Positions 32,888 through 41,781 of a stretch of 64,000 nucleotides of DNA are shown piece after piece. Position 1 is the stretch's first letter, and every line of letters starts with the position of its first letter. The notes beneath the pieces are model-generated. The model saw nothing but the letters and a program-made list of their open reading frames with translations, had not been told where the DNA came from and made no database searches. Origin of the DNA: CAVQBP01 sp963848195 (GTDB taxonomy: Bacteria; Bacteroidota; Ignavibacteria; Ignavibacteriales; Ignavibacteriaceae). The translations under genes and the position numbers were made by a program. The DNA is taken from NCBI GenBank assembly GCA_963848195.1, contig CAWKCY010000016.1, positions 1 through 64,000 on the forward strand. The letters run 5' to 3'.

Positions 32888-34063
32888 TTATTTTCCTGCT
32901 TTTCTCAATTGATCTGCCTTATTAAAGGCATTAGTTGCATCATCCTGCATACCAAGGATTGCATAAACTTTACCTAATAATTCCCATACAGCAGGTTTTT
33001 CACTCTCATTCTGGACAACAGTTTCCAAATAGGGAAGAGCCTTACGATATATAACAAGATAAGATCTTGAAGAATCTTCTTTTGCTTCTAAAGAATCTCT
33101 CATTTCGGTAGCCCAGCGAACATATGTAACAGCCAGGTTATAATTTGCATTTTCATAGCTGGAGTCTATTTCGACAGCTTTTATAAATTGTTTTTCAGCA
33201 TCAGTATAGTCTTTTTCACCTAAATAAAGGACGCCGAGATTATATCTGTAATATTTATTTTCGGGTTCTTTTTCAACGCCGGCTCTAAAGGCATCCATAG
33301 CAACAGAAACTTTATTAGCGGCTATATAAGAATTAGATAGAGTTAATAAGATATCGGAATCGTTAGGGAATTCCTGTCTTCCTTTCTCCAGAACACTGAT
33401 AGCCTTATTAAAAGTATTCATTGCCTGCACACTATCCTGCACATCTTTATTTTCTTTATACTTTGCCATCTCCTTAGTACCCTTATCATAAAGCAGTTCA
33501 CCGAGGAATTTATAGCCATCGAGATTACTTTTCTTCTTCAGCAAAGTTTCCAAAATGGGGATAGCTTTATCATAATTTTTTTCACTAATATATACAAAAG
33601 CAAGATTTTGATAAGTAGTAGCCGAATCAGGTTCAACTTTTATAGCCTGTTCAAAAGCATTACTAGATTTATCATAATCGACTTTTGCGCTATCGGGATT
33701 TTGACTTTTATTCCCATTCTGATAATAAGTTACACCTTTATTAAATAAATTAGCCCAGTAGTAAACTTTTGAATCATGAATATCCTTTTTGAATTTATCG
33801 CTAGCGGCAAGTGATGAATCATAAGCACTCACCATATTTTCATATTGTCCTTTTTCACCATAAACTGTTCCGAGCAAATAAAACCCTTCGTCACTTTTAG
33901 GATTTTTAGCGACTTCTTCTTTAAGGACTTCCAATGCCTTGTCATAATTTTTTTGTTGAATATATAATTTTGCACTTGTTAGTTCCGTAGAAGAACATTC
34001 AAATGCAGTAATTACCATGGCAAGTAGAATAATTACAGTTATAGTTAATTTTTTTATAAACAT
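32888..34063 (-). CDS. TPR-repeat lipoprotein
   Basis: The product has 391 residues. The lipobox A-F-E-C gives a lipidated Cys near residue 23. At least seven tetratricopeptide repeats follow (first: Y-I-Q-Q-K-N-Y-D-K-A-L-E-V-L-K-E, then repeated N-x-A-x-x-Y and A-x-x-x-F-x-K-A-I patterns). TPR lipoproteins act as scaffolds for envelope complexes. It heads a two-gene operon with the DUF3467 gene. The specific partner is unknown. Confidence 0.85.
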   Translation of the reverse strand: MFIKKLTITVIILLAMVITAFECSSTELTSAKLYIQQKNYDKALEVLKEEVAKNPKSDEGFYLLGTVYGEKGQYENMVSAYDSSLAASDKFKKDIHDSKVYYWANLFNKGVTYYQNGNKSQNPDSAKVDYDKSSNAFEQAIKVEPDSATTYQNLAFVYISEKNYDKAIPILETLLKKKSNLDGYKFLGELLYDKGTKEMAKYKENKDVQDSVQAMNTFNKAISVLEKGRQEFPNDSDILLTLSNSYIAANKVSVAMDAFRAGVEKEPENKYYRYNLGVLYLGEKDYTDAEKQFIKAVEIDSSYENANYNLAVTYVRWATEMRDSLEAKEDSSRSYLVIYRKALPYLETVVQNESEKPAVWELLGKVYAILGMQDDATNAFNKADQLRKAGK

Positions 34064-34254
34064 TCCAACTCCATTTAAAAATCGGTTTTATATATCAAAC
34101 TTACAGTTTTAAGCCTGTATAGTCAAGAAAGAGAAGCTAATTTAGGCTTAAAATTGTTGAAAAACATGTAAAAAATGATAAATAACGGACAAATTCATTT
34201 AAATTGATTTTACCTTAAAAATGGAATATTTTACTAAACAAAAAAGAGGTATTT

Positions 34255-35379
34255 TTGAACACAGAAGAAATAATACGATCGGTTCCTAAAGTACTGCTGC
34301 ATGATCATCTTGATGGGGGTCTACGTCCACAGACAATAATTGAACTAGCTAAAGAATTAAGGTATAATAAAATACCAACTAAAGATCCTGATGAATTAGC
34401 AGCATGGTTTCACAGAGGGGCAAATAAAGGTAATCTAGTTGAATACCTAAAAGGATTTGAACTTACGACAGCCGTAATGCAGACAAAAGACGGTCTACAG
34501 AGGGTTGCATACGAGATGATGGAAGATATGAAGAATGATGGAGTATGTTATGTAGAGACAAGATTTGCACCGGTATTTCATACATCAAAAGGACTATATA
34601 ATGAGGATGTTGTAACAGCGGTTTTAAATGGATTAGAAAAAGGGAGCAAAGAATTTGGGGTTGGATTCGGGTTAATACTTTGCGGTATGAGAAATATGAA
34701 AAACACGCTGGATATTGCAGAGCTGGCAGTAAACTTCAGAAACCAAGGAGTTGTGGGATTTGATTTAGCCGGAGAAGAGGGTGGTTTTCCGCCTAAAAAG
34801 CATATAGAGGCTTTCCAGTTTATACAAAGGGCAAACTTCAATATAACAATTCATGCAGGAGAAGCATTCGGAAAGGAGTCGATCTGGCAGGCAATTCAAT
34901 GGTGTGGTGCGCATCGTATAGGACATGCAACCCATCTTATTGAAGATATAACTTTAGATAAGAAAGGGAATGCCGTAGGATTTGGAGACCTAGCACAATA
35001 TGTTCTGGATAAAAGAATTCCCCTAGAGATCTGTTTATTAAGCAATGTTCATACGGGTGCTATTGATAAAATAGAGAATCATCCTTTCGGAATGTTTTAT
35101 AATGAAAAATTCAGAGTTACTATAAATACAGATGACAGGCTGATGAGTGATACGACAATGACGAAAGAATTCTTAACTGCCATAAAACATTTTAATCTAA
35201 ATTTAGAGGATGTTGAGAAAATTACCCTTAATTCGATGAAATCGGCATTTATTCCATATAAAGAGAGATTGAAATATATTTATGAAGTTATAAAGCCGGG
35301 ATATCAAGCGATAAGAGACAACTTACTTTCATTCAAAAATTATTCGGGTACACATGAAGAAACTATTCACAAATTATAA
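34255..35379 (+). CDS. add: Adenosine deaminase
   Basis: The product has 374 residues. Motifs of the adenosine/AMP deaminase family are present: H-D-H-L-D-G-G (16-22) with the metal His pair, G-F-D-L-A-G-E-E (about 165-172), I-T-I-H-A-G-E (about 197-203) with metal His and catalytic Glu, G-H-A-T-H (about 223-227) and N-T-D-D (about 290-293). It converts adenosine to inosine. The start is TTG, chosen because GAGG lies 5 bases upstream and the second residue block matches the family start; no in-frame ATG is closer. The next gene overlaps its end by 26 bases. Confidence 0.9.
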   Translation: MNTEEIIRSVPKVLLHDHLDGGLRPQTIIELAKELRYNKIPTKDPDELAAWFHRGANKGNLVEYLKGFELTTAVMQTKDGLQRVAYEMMEDMKNDGVCYVETRFAPVFHTSKGLYNEDVVTAVLNGLEKGSKEFGVGFGLILCGMRNMKNTLDIAELAVNFRNQGVVGFDLAGEEGGFPPKKHIEAFQFIQRANFNITIHAGEAFGKESIWQAIQWCGAHRIGHATHLIEDITLDKKGNAVGFGDLAQYVLDKRIPLEICLLSNVHTGAIDKIENHPFGMFYNEKFRVTINTDDRLMSDTTMTKEFLTAIKHFNLNLEDVEKITLNSMKSAFIPYKERLKYIYEVIKPGYQAIRDNLLSFKNYSGTHEETIHKL

Positions 35380-35689
35380 TTTTGAATTCGATAAGAATGA
35401 AAAGAAATTATTAACTACATTTTGCAGACAAACTTTAAAACAAGTTGGGGGGGATAACCGTTTTTTTGCAGAGGAAAGAGCGTTTAATTCAATAATAAAT
35501 AAATTAAATAGTGATGCGGAAACTATTAAGTTTACAAAAGACGAAAGAACCAGGCTAAAACATCAGCTTGAAGAAAATACTAAATTCCTAAAAGGTCAGA
35601 TAAAAAAGAGCTGGTTTTTGAAAAAATGGCTGTATAAGTCAATGCAGAATCAATACCAGAATATACTTGACGTACATTTTAAAGATTAG
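35354..35689 (+). CDS. Hypothetical helical protein coupled to add
   Basis: The product has 111 residues, all helical and basic, with K-K-S-W-F-L-K-K-W-L-Y near the end. It overlaps the adenosine deaminase end by 26 bases and lies 24 bases before hutU. I do not recognise the family. The position between two catabolic genes suggests co-expression. No signal peptide or membrane segment. Confidence 0.55.
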   Translation: MKKLFTNYNFEFDKNEKKLLTTFCRQTLKQVGGDNRFFAEERAFNSIINKLNSDAETIKFTKDERTRLKHQLEENTKFLKGQIKKSWFLKKWLYKSMQNQYQNILDVHFKD

Positions 35690-35713
35690 TTAGTAATTTC
35701 ATGAGAGAATTAA

Positions 35714-37390
35714 ATGATAACTGATACAGAAAAAATTAACATTAAAGCCCCACGGGGGTCAACTATTTCATGTAAGGGATGGCTGCAGGAAGCGGCCATG
35801 CGAATGTTAATGAACAATTTAGACCCTGAAGTTGCGGAAAATCCGTCAGAACTTGTTGTTTATGGGGGAAGGGGGAAAGCAGCAAGAAACTGGAGCTGCT
35901 ATGAAGCTATTATATCTTCTTTAAAGGAACTTGAAGGTGACGAAACTCTTCTAATTCAATCAGGAAAACCGGTAGGTATACTAAAAACAAATAATAATGC
36001 ACCACGTGTAATTATTTCAAATTCTATGCTTGTTCCGAAATGGGCTAATTGGGATGAGTTCAGGAGATTAGAAAATCTTGGTTTAACGATGTATGGTCAA
36101 ATGACTGCAGGAAGCTGGATATACATTGGAACGCAAGGAATACTGCAGGGGACTTATGAAACTTTTGCTGAATGCGGGAGGAAATATTTCTCACAGAATG
36201 AAGAGGAGGGGACGCTTGCAGGGAAATTTCTACTAACATCAGGACTTGGGGGAATGGGAGGTGCGCAACCATTAGCAGCAACAATGAATGGAGCTGCTTT
36301 CCTTGGAATTGAAGTCGATAAAAAACGAATTCAAAAAAGAATAGAGACAGGATATATTGATATGCTTTCAGAAAACCTTGATGATGCAATTAGATTAGTT
36401 CTGGATGCTAAGACAAAGAAGGAAGCACTTTCAGTGGGATTAGTTGGAAATGCTGGAGAAATTTTACCGCAAATATTAGATAAAAATATTATCCCTGATA
36501 TTCTAACCGATCAAACATCGGCTCATGATACATTGAATGGCTATGTACCTATGGGTATGAGCCTGGAGGATTCAAATTCCTTAAGGCAAAATAATCCATC
36601 AGAATATATCAGGGCAGCAAAAAGAACTATTGTAAAACATGTAATTACAATGCTGGAATTTCAAAAAAGAGGCTCAATAACTTTTGATTACGGGAACAAT
36701 ATTCGCGGAGAAGCAAAAGATAATGGAGTAGAGGATGCTTTTAATATTCCAGGCTTTGTGCCGGAATTTATAAGGCCATTATTTTGTGAGGGGAAGGGTC
36801 CATTTAGATGGGCAGCATTATCCGGAGAGCCTGAAGATATATATGTTACAGATGAGGCAGTTAAAGAGACATTTCCCGAGAATAGATCGCTCTGCAACTG
36901 GATAGATTTAGCACAAAAGAAAGTTCATTTCCAGGGACTACCGTCGAGAATCTGCTGGCTGGGATACGGTGAAAGAGCAAGAATGGGAAAAATATTTAAC
37001 GATCTTGTAGCAACCGGAAAAGTTAGAGCGCCGCTAGTAATCGGCAGGGATCATCTTGACTGCGGTTCTGTAGCTTCCCCAAATAGAGAAACGGAAGGCA
37101 TGAAAGACGGGAGTGATGCAATTGCAGATTGGCCAATTCTAAACATATTAATGAATACTATAGGAGGTGCAAGCTGGGTATCTTTACATCATGGAGGTGG
37201 TGTAGGAATTGGAAATTCCATTCATGCAGGAATGGTGATAGTTGCAGATGGAACAAAAGATGCTGAGAGAAGACTAAATAATGTTTTAAATTATGATCCG
37301 GCAATGGGAATAATCCGTCATGCCGATGCCGGATATAGAAAAGCAATTGAAAATTCAAAAAAGTTTAATATAAAAATTCCAATGATATAG
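35714..37390 (+). CDS. hutU: Urocanate hydratase
   Basis: The product has 558 residues, the normal urocanase length. It shows the G-G-R-G-K-A-A-R-N-W family start, G-M-G-G-A-Q-P (about 175-181), the NAD-binding and active region D-Q-T-S-A-H-D and the motif D-C-G-S-V-A-S-P-N-R-E-T (about 450-461) with the conserved Cys-Gly-Ser. It converts urocanate to 4-imidazolone-5-propionate in histidine breakdown, with bound NAD+. hutH, hutI and hutG are not within this window, so the rest of the pathway must be encoded elsewhere. The gene is the third of a plus-strand set. Confidence 0.95.
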   Translation: MITDTEKINIKAPRGSTISCKGWLQEAAMRMLMNNLDPEVAENPSELVVYGGRGKAARNWSCYEAIISSLKELEGDETLLIQSGKPVGILKTNNNAPRVIISNSMLVPKWANWDEFRRLENLGLTMYGQMTAGSWIYIGTQGILQGTYETFAECGRKYFSQNEEEGTLAGKFLLTSGLGGMGGAQPLAATMNGAAFLGIEVDKKRIQKRIETGYIDMLSENLDDAIRLVLDAKTKKEALSVGLVGNAGEILPQILDKNIIPDILTDQTSAHDTLNGYVPMGMSLEDSNSLRQNNPSEYIRAAKRTIVKHVITMLEFQKRGSITFDYGNNIRGEAKDNGVEDAFNIPGFVPEFIRPLFCEGKGPFRWAALSGEPEDIYVTDEAVKETFPENRSLCNWIDLAQKKVHFQGLPSRICWLGYGERARMGKIFNDLVATGKVRAPLVIGRDHLDCGSVASPNRETEGMKDGSDAIADWPILNILMNTIGGASWVSLHHGGGVGIGNSIHAGMVIVADGTKDAERRLNNVLNYDPAMGIIRHADAGYRKAIENSKKFNIKIPMI

Positions 37391-37462
37391 AAAGGTTAAT
37401 TCAAAAGATTAAAATTTCTATTAAATTTCACTTAATAATAAAAAATTAAGAAGGGTGAGAAT

Positions 37463-38662
37463 ATGAAAATACTAATTGCTGATAAATTTCCGGAACAATA
37501 TGTAGAACAAATTAAAATAATGGTTCGGGAATTAATTTATGAACCTAAATTAAAAGAAAATGAACTTTCAGATAATATTAAAGATGTTGATATCTTGATA
37601 GTTCGTTCGACGGTTGTGAACGCCGAATGTATAAATAAGTCAAATAAACTTAGTTTGATTATACGTGCAGGTGCTGGAGTAAATAATATTAATATTAATG
37701 CGGCAAATGAAAAGGGAATATTTGTTGCAAATTGTCCGGGTAAAAACAGTATTGCCGTAGCAGAACTAGCATTGGGATTAATCTGTGCGATCGATAGACG
37801 GATCCCGGAAAATGTAATTGATTTCCGGAACGGCAAATGGAATAAAGCATTATATTCGAAAGCTGATGGTTTATTTGGCAAAACTCTTGGAATAGTAGGG
37901 GTAGGCCAGATTGGAACAGAACTAATTTACCGTGCCAAATCATTTGGTTTAAGGATTATTGGATGGTCAAGGTCTTTAACCGATGAAAAAGCTGAAATGC
38001 TTGGTATAGATAAAATTGATACTTTAGAGGAGCTATTTGAAAAATCAGATATAATATCTGTTCATTTAGCACAGAATGCAGATACTAAAAAGATTATTAC
38101 CAGGGATTTAATTAATAAATTAAAGAAAGGCGCCTATTTTATTAATACATCAAGAGCCGGTGTTGTGGATGAAGAGGCATTATTAAGTGCAGTTAAAGAA
38201 GAAAGAATATTTGCAGGGTTAGATGTGTTTAATGCTGAACCTGAAGGTAAAGAAGGTGAACTGAAGAGTGAAATATCAAGCATTAAAAATATTTACGTTA
38301 CTCATCATATCGGCGCATCTACAGAACAGGCACAAAATGCTGTTGCCGAAGAAACATGCAATATTATTAAGAACTATATTGAACTTGGTGAAATAAGGAA
38401 TTGGGTAAACAGGTGTAAAAAAACAGCAGCTAAGTATCAGCTTGTTGTAAGGCATTTTGATAAACCTGGAGTTCTTGCACGTGTATTGAGACTTTTAAGT
38501 GAAGAAAGAATTAACGCTCAGGAAATGGAAAATGTAATTTTCGATGGAGAAAAGACGGCATGTTGTACGATTAAATTAGATTCCAAACCTTCTGATAAAA
38601 TATTAAAAGAAATGCCTGAAAAGGAAGATGAAATAATTGATATTTCAATGGTGGAATTGTAA
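37463..38662 (+). CDS. serA: D-3-phosphoglycerate dehydrogenase with ACT domain
   Basis: The product has 399 residues. A 2-hydroxyacid dehydrogenase core shows G-I-V-G-V-G-Q-I-G-T-E (about 143-153, NAD site), the catalytic Arg in N-T-S-R-A-G-V-V-D-E (about 229-238), Glu in N-A-E-P-E-G and His in T-H-H-I-G-A-S-T (about 282-289). Residues 320-399 form an ACT domain (H-F-D-K-P-G-V-L-A-R-V) for serine feedback. It makes 3-phosphohydroxypyruvate in serine synthesis. No serB or serC is adjacent. AAGGG precedes the ATG. Confidence 0.9.
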   Translation: MKILIADKFPEQYVEQIKIMVRELIYEPKLKENELSDNIKDVDILIVRSTVVNAECINKSNKLSLIIRAGAGVNNININAANEKGIFVANCPGKNSIAVAELALGLICAIDRRIPENVIDFRNGKWNKALYSKADGLFGKTLGIVGVGQIGTELIYRAKSFGLRIIGWSRSLTDEKAEMLGIDKIDTLEELFEKSDIISVHLAQNADTKKIITRDLINKLKKGAYFINTSRAGVVDEEALLSAVKEERIFAGLDVFNAEPEGKEGELKSEISSIKNIYVTHHIGASTEQAQNAVAEETCNIIKNYIELGEIRNWVNRCKKTAAKYQLVVRHFDKPGVLARVLRLLSEERINAQEMENVIFDGEKTACCTIKLDSKPSDKILKEMPEKEDEIIDISMVEL

Positions 38663-38664
38663 TC

Positions 38665-38710
38665 TTTAGTAGTGAGTATTGAGTAGTGAGTAGTGAGTAG
38701 TGAGTAGTTA
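38665..38710 (+). repeat. 7-bp stutter repeat (GTAGTGA type)
   Basis: The stretch repeats AGTAGTGAGT at a 7-base period about five times after serA. Similar AGTACT/TTAGTA stutter lies upstream of ssrA at 21731-21780. It has no apparent coding role. Confidence 0.75.
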
Positions 38711-38812
38711 GAATTATTGATTGAATTCTGAGTATTAATAATCGAAAAATTCCAAACGGTAAAGCAATTATTATCAATTTTTTTTAGGCGGAAAGGCAAG
38801 GATCAAGATCAT

Positions 38813-39799
38813 TTAATTTAGATTATTTAATTTATTTATTAATTCTTTCATATCATCAGGAAGGTTGGAATCGAATCTTATTTTTTCCTTAGTATGGGGG
38901 TGAATAAATCCTAAAGTTTTGGCGTGCAACGCTTGCCGCTTTATTATTTCAAATAAATTCTGAACTTGATTTTTCATTTTAGGGAGAGTTGAGCCATAAA
39001 TAATCTGTCTGCCTCCGTAAACAGGGTCGCCAAAAACCGGATGAGAGATAGAGGAAAGGTGGACTCTGATTTGATGCGTTCTACCGGTTTCAAGATTTAA
39101 TTTTACCAATGAAGCAAATTCATATTCATCTAAAACCTCAAAATGAGTAAGTGCATATTTACCTTCTAATTCGCTCACAGTAAATTTTTTTCTATCTTTT
39201 TTACTTCTTACGATATTCTTTTCAATTTTACCATTTTTTTTTTCAAAATGACCCCAACAGACAGCCCAATATTCCCTCTCGATATTGTGTTTGGAAAATT
39301 GATATGACAATCTTGAATGAGTGAAATCATCTTTTGCTACAACGAGCAGACCACTTGTATCTTTATCGAGGCGGTGAACGATTCCAGGTCTTCCGGGCTT
39401 ATTTGTACTACTCAAGTTTTTTGTATGATGAAGAAGAGCATTTACTAGTGTCCCGGTATAATTAGCATAAGCAGGATGAGCCACCATTCCGGCAGGCTTA
39501 TTTACAACCAATAAGAAATCATCTTCATAAACAATATTAAGGGGGATATCTTCCGGTTCAGCATTTTCGGGATGGGGAGTTACGGGATGGGATGCTATAA
39601 TCAAATCATCCGGCAGAACCTTGTAACTTGATTTTACAAATTTTCCATTAACAGTAACCAGGTGAGCTTCGATTAATTTTTGAATTTTGGAACGAGTTGC
39701 ATTTTCAATACAATTAGAAAGAAAGATATCCAATCGTTCTTTCTTTTTTCCCGATGGGACTTCAATCCGGTAGGTTTTTTCCTTTACCAGGCTGGTCAT
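38813..39799 (-). CDS. RluD-type pseudouridine synthase
   Basis: The product has 328 residues. An N-terminal S4-like RNA-binding domain (R-L-D-I-F-L-S-N-C, residues 22-30 on) precedes the catalytic domain with H-R-L-D-K-D-T-S-G-L-L-V (about 139-150), which supplies the active Asp, and G-R-T-H-Q-I-R-V-H-L (about 236-245). RluD-family enzymes isomerise uridines of 23S rRNA. The gene start overlaps the end of the second lspA by 38 bases, so it belongs to the lsp-ileS operon. Confidence 0.9.
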   Translation of the reverse strand: MTSLVKEKTYRIEVPSGKKKERLDIFLSNCIENATRSKIQKLIEAHLVTVNGKFVKSSYKVLPDDLIIASHPVTPHPENAEPEDIPLNIVYEDDFLLVVNKPAGMVAHPAYANYTGTLVNALLHHTKNLSSTNKPGRPGIVHRLDKDTSGLLVVAKDDFTHSRLSYQFSKHNIEREYWAVCWGHFEKKNGKIEKNIVRSKKDRKKFTVSELEGKYALTHFEVLDEYEFASLVKLNLETGRTHQIRVHLSSISHPVFGDPVYGGRQIIYGSTLPKMKNQVQNLFEIIKRQALHAKTLGFIHPHTKEKIRFDSNLPDDMKELINKLNNLN

Positions 39800-40445
39800 T
39801 TTGATAATCTTCTTTATTCAATCTATCATTGTTAATATTATGTTCATCTTCCGATACTTCTCTAATTTCAATTATATTTCCGACTTCCTCGATGACGAGT
39901 TTTTCAGTTTTCGGTTTTTTATAGAAGAAAAGAAGGATAATTACACCGATTGTTACTGCAGAATCTGCTATATTGAAAATAGGCCATCGGTCATAACTTC
40001 TACCGAAAAGAGTTAAATTAAAGAAATCGAAATCCAAAAAATCAACTACTCTTCCGTAAAACAACGTGGCATAGCCATAAAATATTCCATAAAACATTCT
40101 ATCAATTAGATTGCCTACTGCACCGCCTAAAATAAAAGCAATAGCGAGTCGGAGAGTATATCTTTGATTTTTAATTAAATAAAGGTAAAAAATTAGTCCG
40201 ATACTGGCAGCTAGAGAGAATATTGAAATCCAAAGCTTATAACTTAGCCCGGGATCAAAGCCAAAAGCCATACCAGGATTTTCAATAAATGTAATTCTAA
40301 AAAAATCCCCAAAGATAGGGATTTTCTGTCCATTATACATTCCTTTGTAAAAGATATTTAAAAAAGGAATTGAAAAACCTTTAACGAAAACCTTTGTTAA
40401 TTGATCAATTATAATAATTGCGAAGGAGACAAGCAGAATTCTCAA
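39762..40445 (-). CDS. lspA: Lipoprotein signal peptidase, copy 2
   Basis: The product has 227 residues. Both catalytic Asp are present: G-N-L-I-D-R-M-F (about 112-119) and F-N-I-A-D-S-A-V-T (about 156-164). Four membrane helices are predicted. It is closely similar to the adjacent copy along its whole length, including F-V-K-G-x-S-I-P-F-L, G-Q-K-I-P and I-E-N-P-G-M-A-F-G. A hydrophilic C-terminal tail of about 45 residues (rich in Glu, Asn, Asp) is unique to this copy. LspA removes signal peptides of prolipoproteins after lipidation and is the target of globomycin. The gene lies 1 base from copy 1 and overlaps the rluD-type gene. Confidence 0.92.
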   Translation of the reverse strand: MRILLVSFAIIIIDQLTKVFVKGFSIPFLNIFYKGMYNGQKIPIFGDFFRITFIENPGMAFGFDPGLSYKLWISIFSLAASIGLIFYLYLIKNQRYTLRLAIAFILGGAVGNLIDRMFYGIFYGYATLFYGRVVDFLDFDFFNLTLFGRSYDRWPIFNIADSAVTIGVIILLFFYKKPKTEKLVIEEVGNIIEIREVSEDEHNINNDRLNKEDYQNDQPGKGKNLPD

Positions 40446-40446
40446 T

Positions 40447-41043
40447 CTAATCCTTATTTTCTACGAAATCCGGGAGTTGTGTAATTTGCTCCTTAAGATT
40501 ATCATCAGCAGAACGTCTATGAAAATTAAACAGTAGTAAAATAACTCCAACAGTTACTGCCATATCTGCAACGTTAAAAATATAATTACCGAAAGTTCTG
40601 TTGAAAAGGAATAAATTAAATATTCTAAAATCAAAAAAATCGACCACCCTTCCATAAAATAAAGAAGAGTAACCATAGAAATATCCGTAGAAAATTCTAT
40701 CGATTAGATTCCCAAAGGCACCGCCAATAATGATTGCGATGGATAGTCTTAAGCTAAAGCTTTTTTCCCTAATACGATAAAAATAGATAAATAAGCCTAT
40801 AGTGGCTACAATAGTAAAAATGGAAATTAAGAGTTTGAAATTTGCTCCAAAATCAATTCCGAAAGCAATTCCCGGATTTTCCACGAAAGTAATACTGAAC
40901 AGGTCGCCAATTACAGGGATTCGTTGTCCGGGATACATACCAGGATGAAATATTTTTAAAAAGGGGATAGAAATTCCCTTAACTAAGATTTTAGAAACCT
41001 GGTCAATAATAAAAATACCAAGAGAAACGAATAATAATCTCAA
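40447..41043 (-). CDS. lspA: Lipoprotein signal peptidase, copy 1
   Basis: The product has 198 residues with four predicted membrane helices. Catalytic Asp pairs are in G-N-L-I-D-R-I-F-Y-G and F-N-V-A-D-M-A-V-T. The V-E-N-P-G-I-A-F-G motif is intact. It is the upstream member of a tandem pair of lspA genes; the next copy starts 1 base after its stop. Upstream, the DksA/TraR gene ends 23 bases away. Tandem lspA genes with both active sites intact are unusual. Confidence 0.92.
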   Translation of the reverse strand: MRLLFVSLGIFIIDQVSKILVKGISIPFLKIFHPGMYPGQRIPVIGDLFSITFVENPGIAFGIDFGANFKLLISIFTIVATIGLFIYFYRIREKSFSLRLSIAIIIGGAFGNLIDRIFYGYFYGYSSLFYGRVVDFFDFRIFNLFLFNRTFGNYIFNVADMAVTVGVILLLFNFHRRSADDNLKEQITQLPDFVENKD

Positions 41044-41066
41044 AATTTATTCCTTAGAAAATCCAA

Positions 41067-41777
41067 TCATCTTTTTTCCTGACGCTGCTTAATAGGCAGA
41101 CAGAGCTGACTATGCGGAACAGCTTCCAATCTAGCTTTAGGAATCAGCGGACAAGTATCACATAAATGCTGAGGTTCTTCTATACACTCTATACAAATGC
41201 CATATGTTCCAGCATCAATTCTTTTCAAGGCATCTTCAAGGTAACCCAAGAATTTATTTTCTCTTTGTGCATAAAGGAAAGTTTTTTCTCTTTCCATAGC
41301 ATCGGTACCTTGTTCAGCCATATGCAAAGAATATGGAGAATTTTCATTTATATATTCTCCGGTAGTCGGATCCAGCATCTGATCTTTTAGATTTTGAAGT
41401 TGATCAATAATTTCATCTCTTTTTTCCATAATAATTTGTTTGAAATGATCTAAATCTTTCTGGCTGTAGCCTTTAATATTTTCAATAGCCTTAGGTTTAG
41501 ATTCAGCTTGAGCTGTAATATTTTCAACTTTTAATTCATCTTTCTTTTTTGTTCTTTTAGCCATAGTCCTTTTCTGTGTCTTTAGTGTATCAATAGATTT
41601 TTTACTTAATTTTTTTACAGCTTTAGGAGATTTAGCTGTAGAAGGTTTTTTATCAGCTACAGTTTTTTTAGGAGATTTAGCTGCAGAAGATGATTTCTTT
41701 TTATCAGAAACCTTATCCGGAGAAGATTTTTTAGATGATATCTTTGGTAAAGATTGTTTAGTTGTTTTTTTTGCCAT
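41067..41777 (-). CDS. DksA/TraR-family protein with Lys-rich histone-like tail
   Basis: The product has 236 residues. Residues 1-95 are Lys/Ser/Ala/Pro-rich with repeated S-P-K-K and K-K-S patterns, like histone H1 tails. Residues 105-236 form a DksA/TraR domain: a coiled coil (about 108-150), S-L-H-M-A-E-Q-G-T-D-A-M-E-R-E, then Y-G-I-C-I-E-C-I-E-E-P-Q-H-L-C-D-T-C-P and S-Q-L-C-L-P. The zinc finger carries CxxC twice plus a last single Cys, where classical DksA has CxxC. DksA-type proteins bind the RNA polymerase secondary channel and tune promoters with ppGpp. It lies 4 bases after ileS in the operon. Confidence 0.85.
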   Translation of the reverse strand: MAKKTTKQSLPKISSKKSSPDKVSDKKKSSSAAKSPKKTVADKKPSTAKSPKAVKKLSKKSIDTLKTQKRTMAKRTKKKDELKVENITAQAESKPKAIENIKGYSQKDLDHFKQIIMEKRDEIIDQLQNLKDQMLDPTTGEYINENSPYSLHMAEQGTDAMEREKTFLYAQRENKFLGYLEDALKRIDAGTYGICIECIEEPQHLCDTCPLIPKARLEAVPHSQLCLPIKQRQEKR

Positions 41778-41781
41778 TTTC

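Noticed and set aside
38518..38799. Minus-strand frames rich in Tyr-Ser-Leu-Leu-Thr-Thr-His repeats after serA
   Set aside because: They are a translation of the GTAGTGA stutter repeat.
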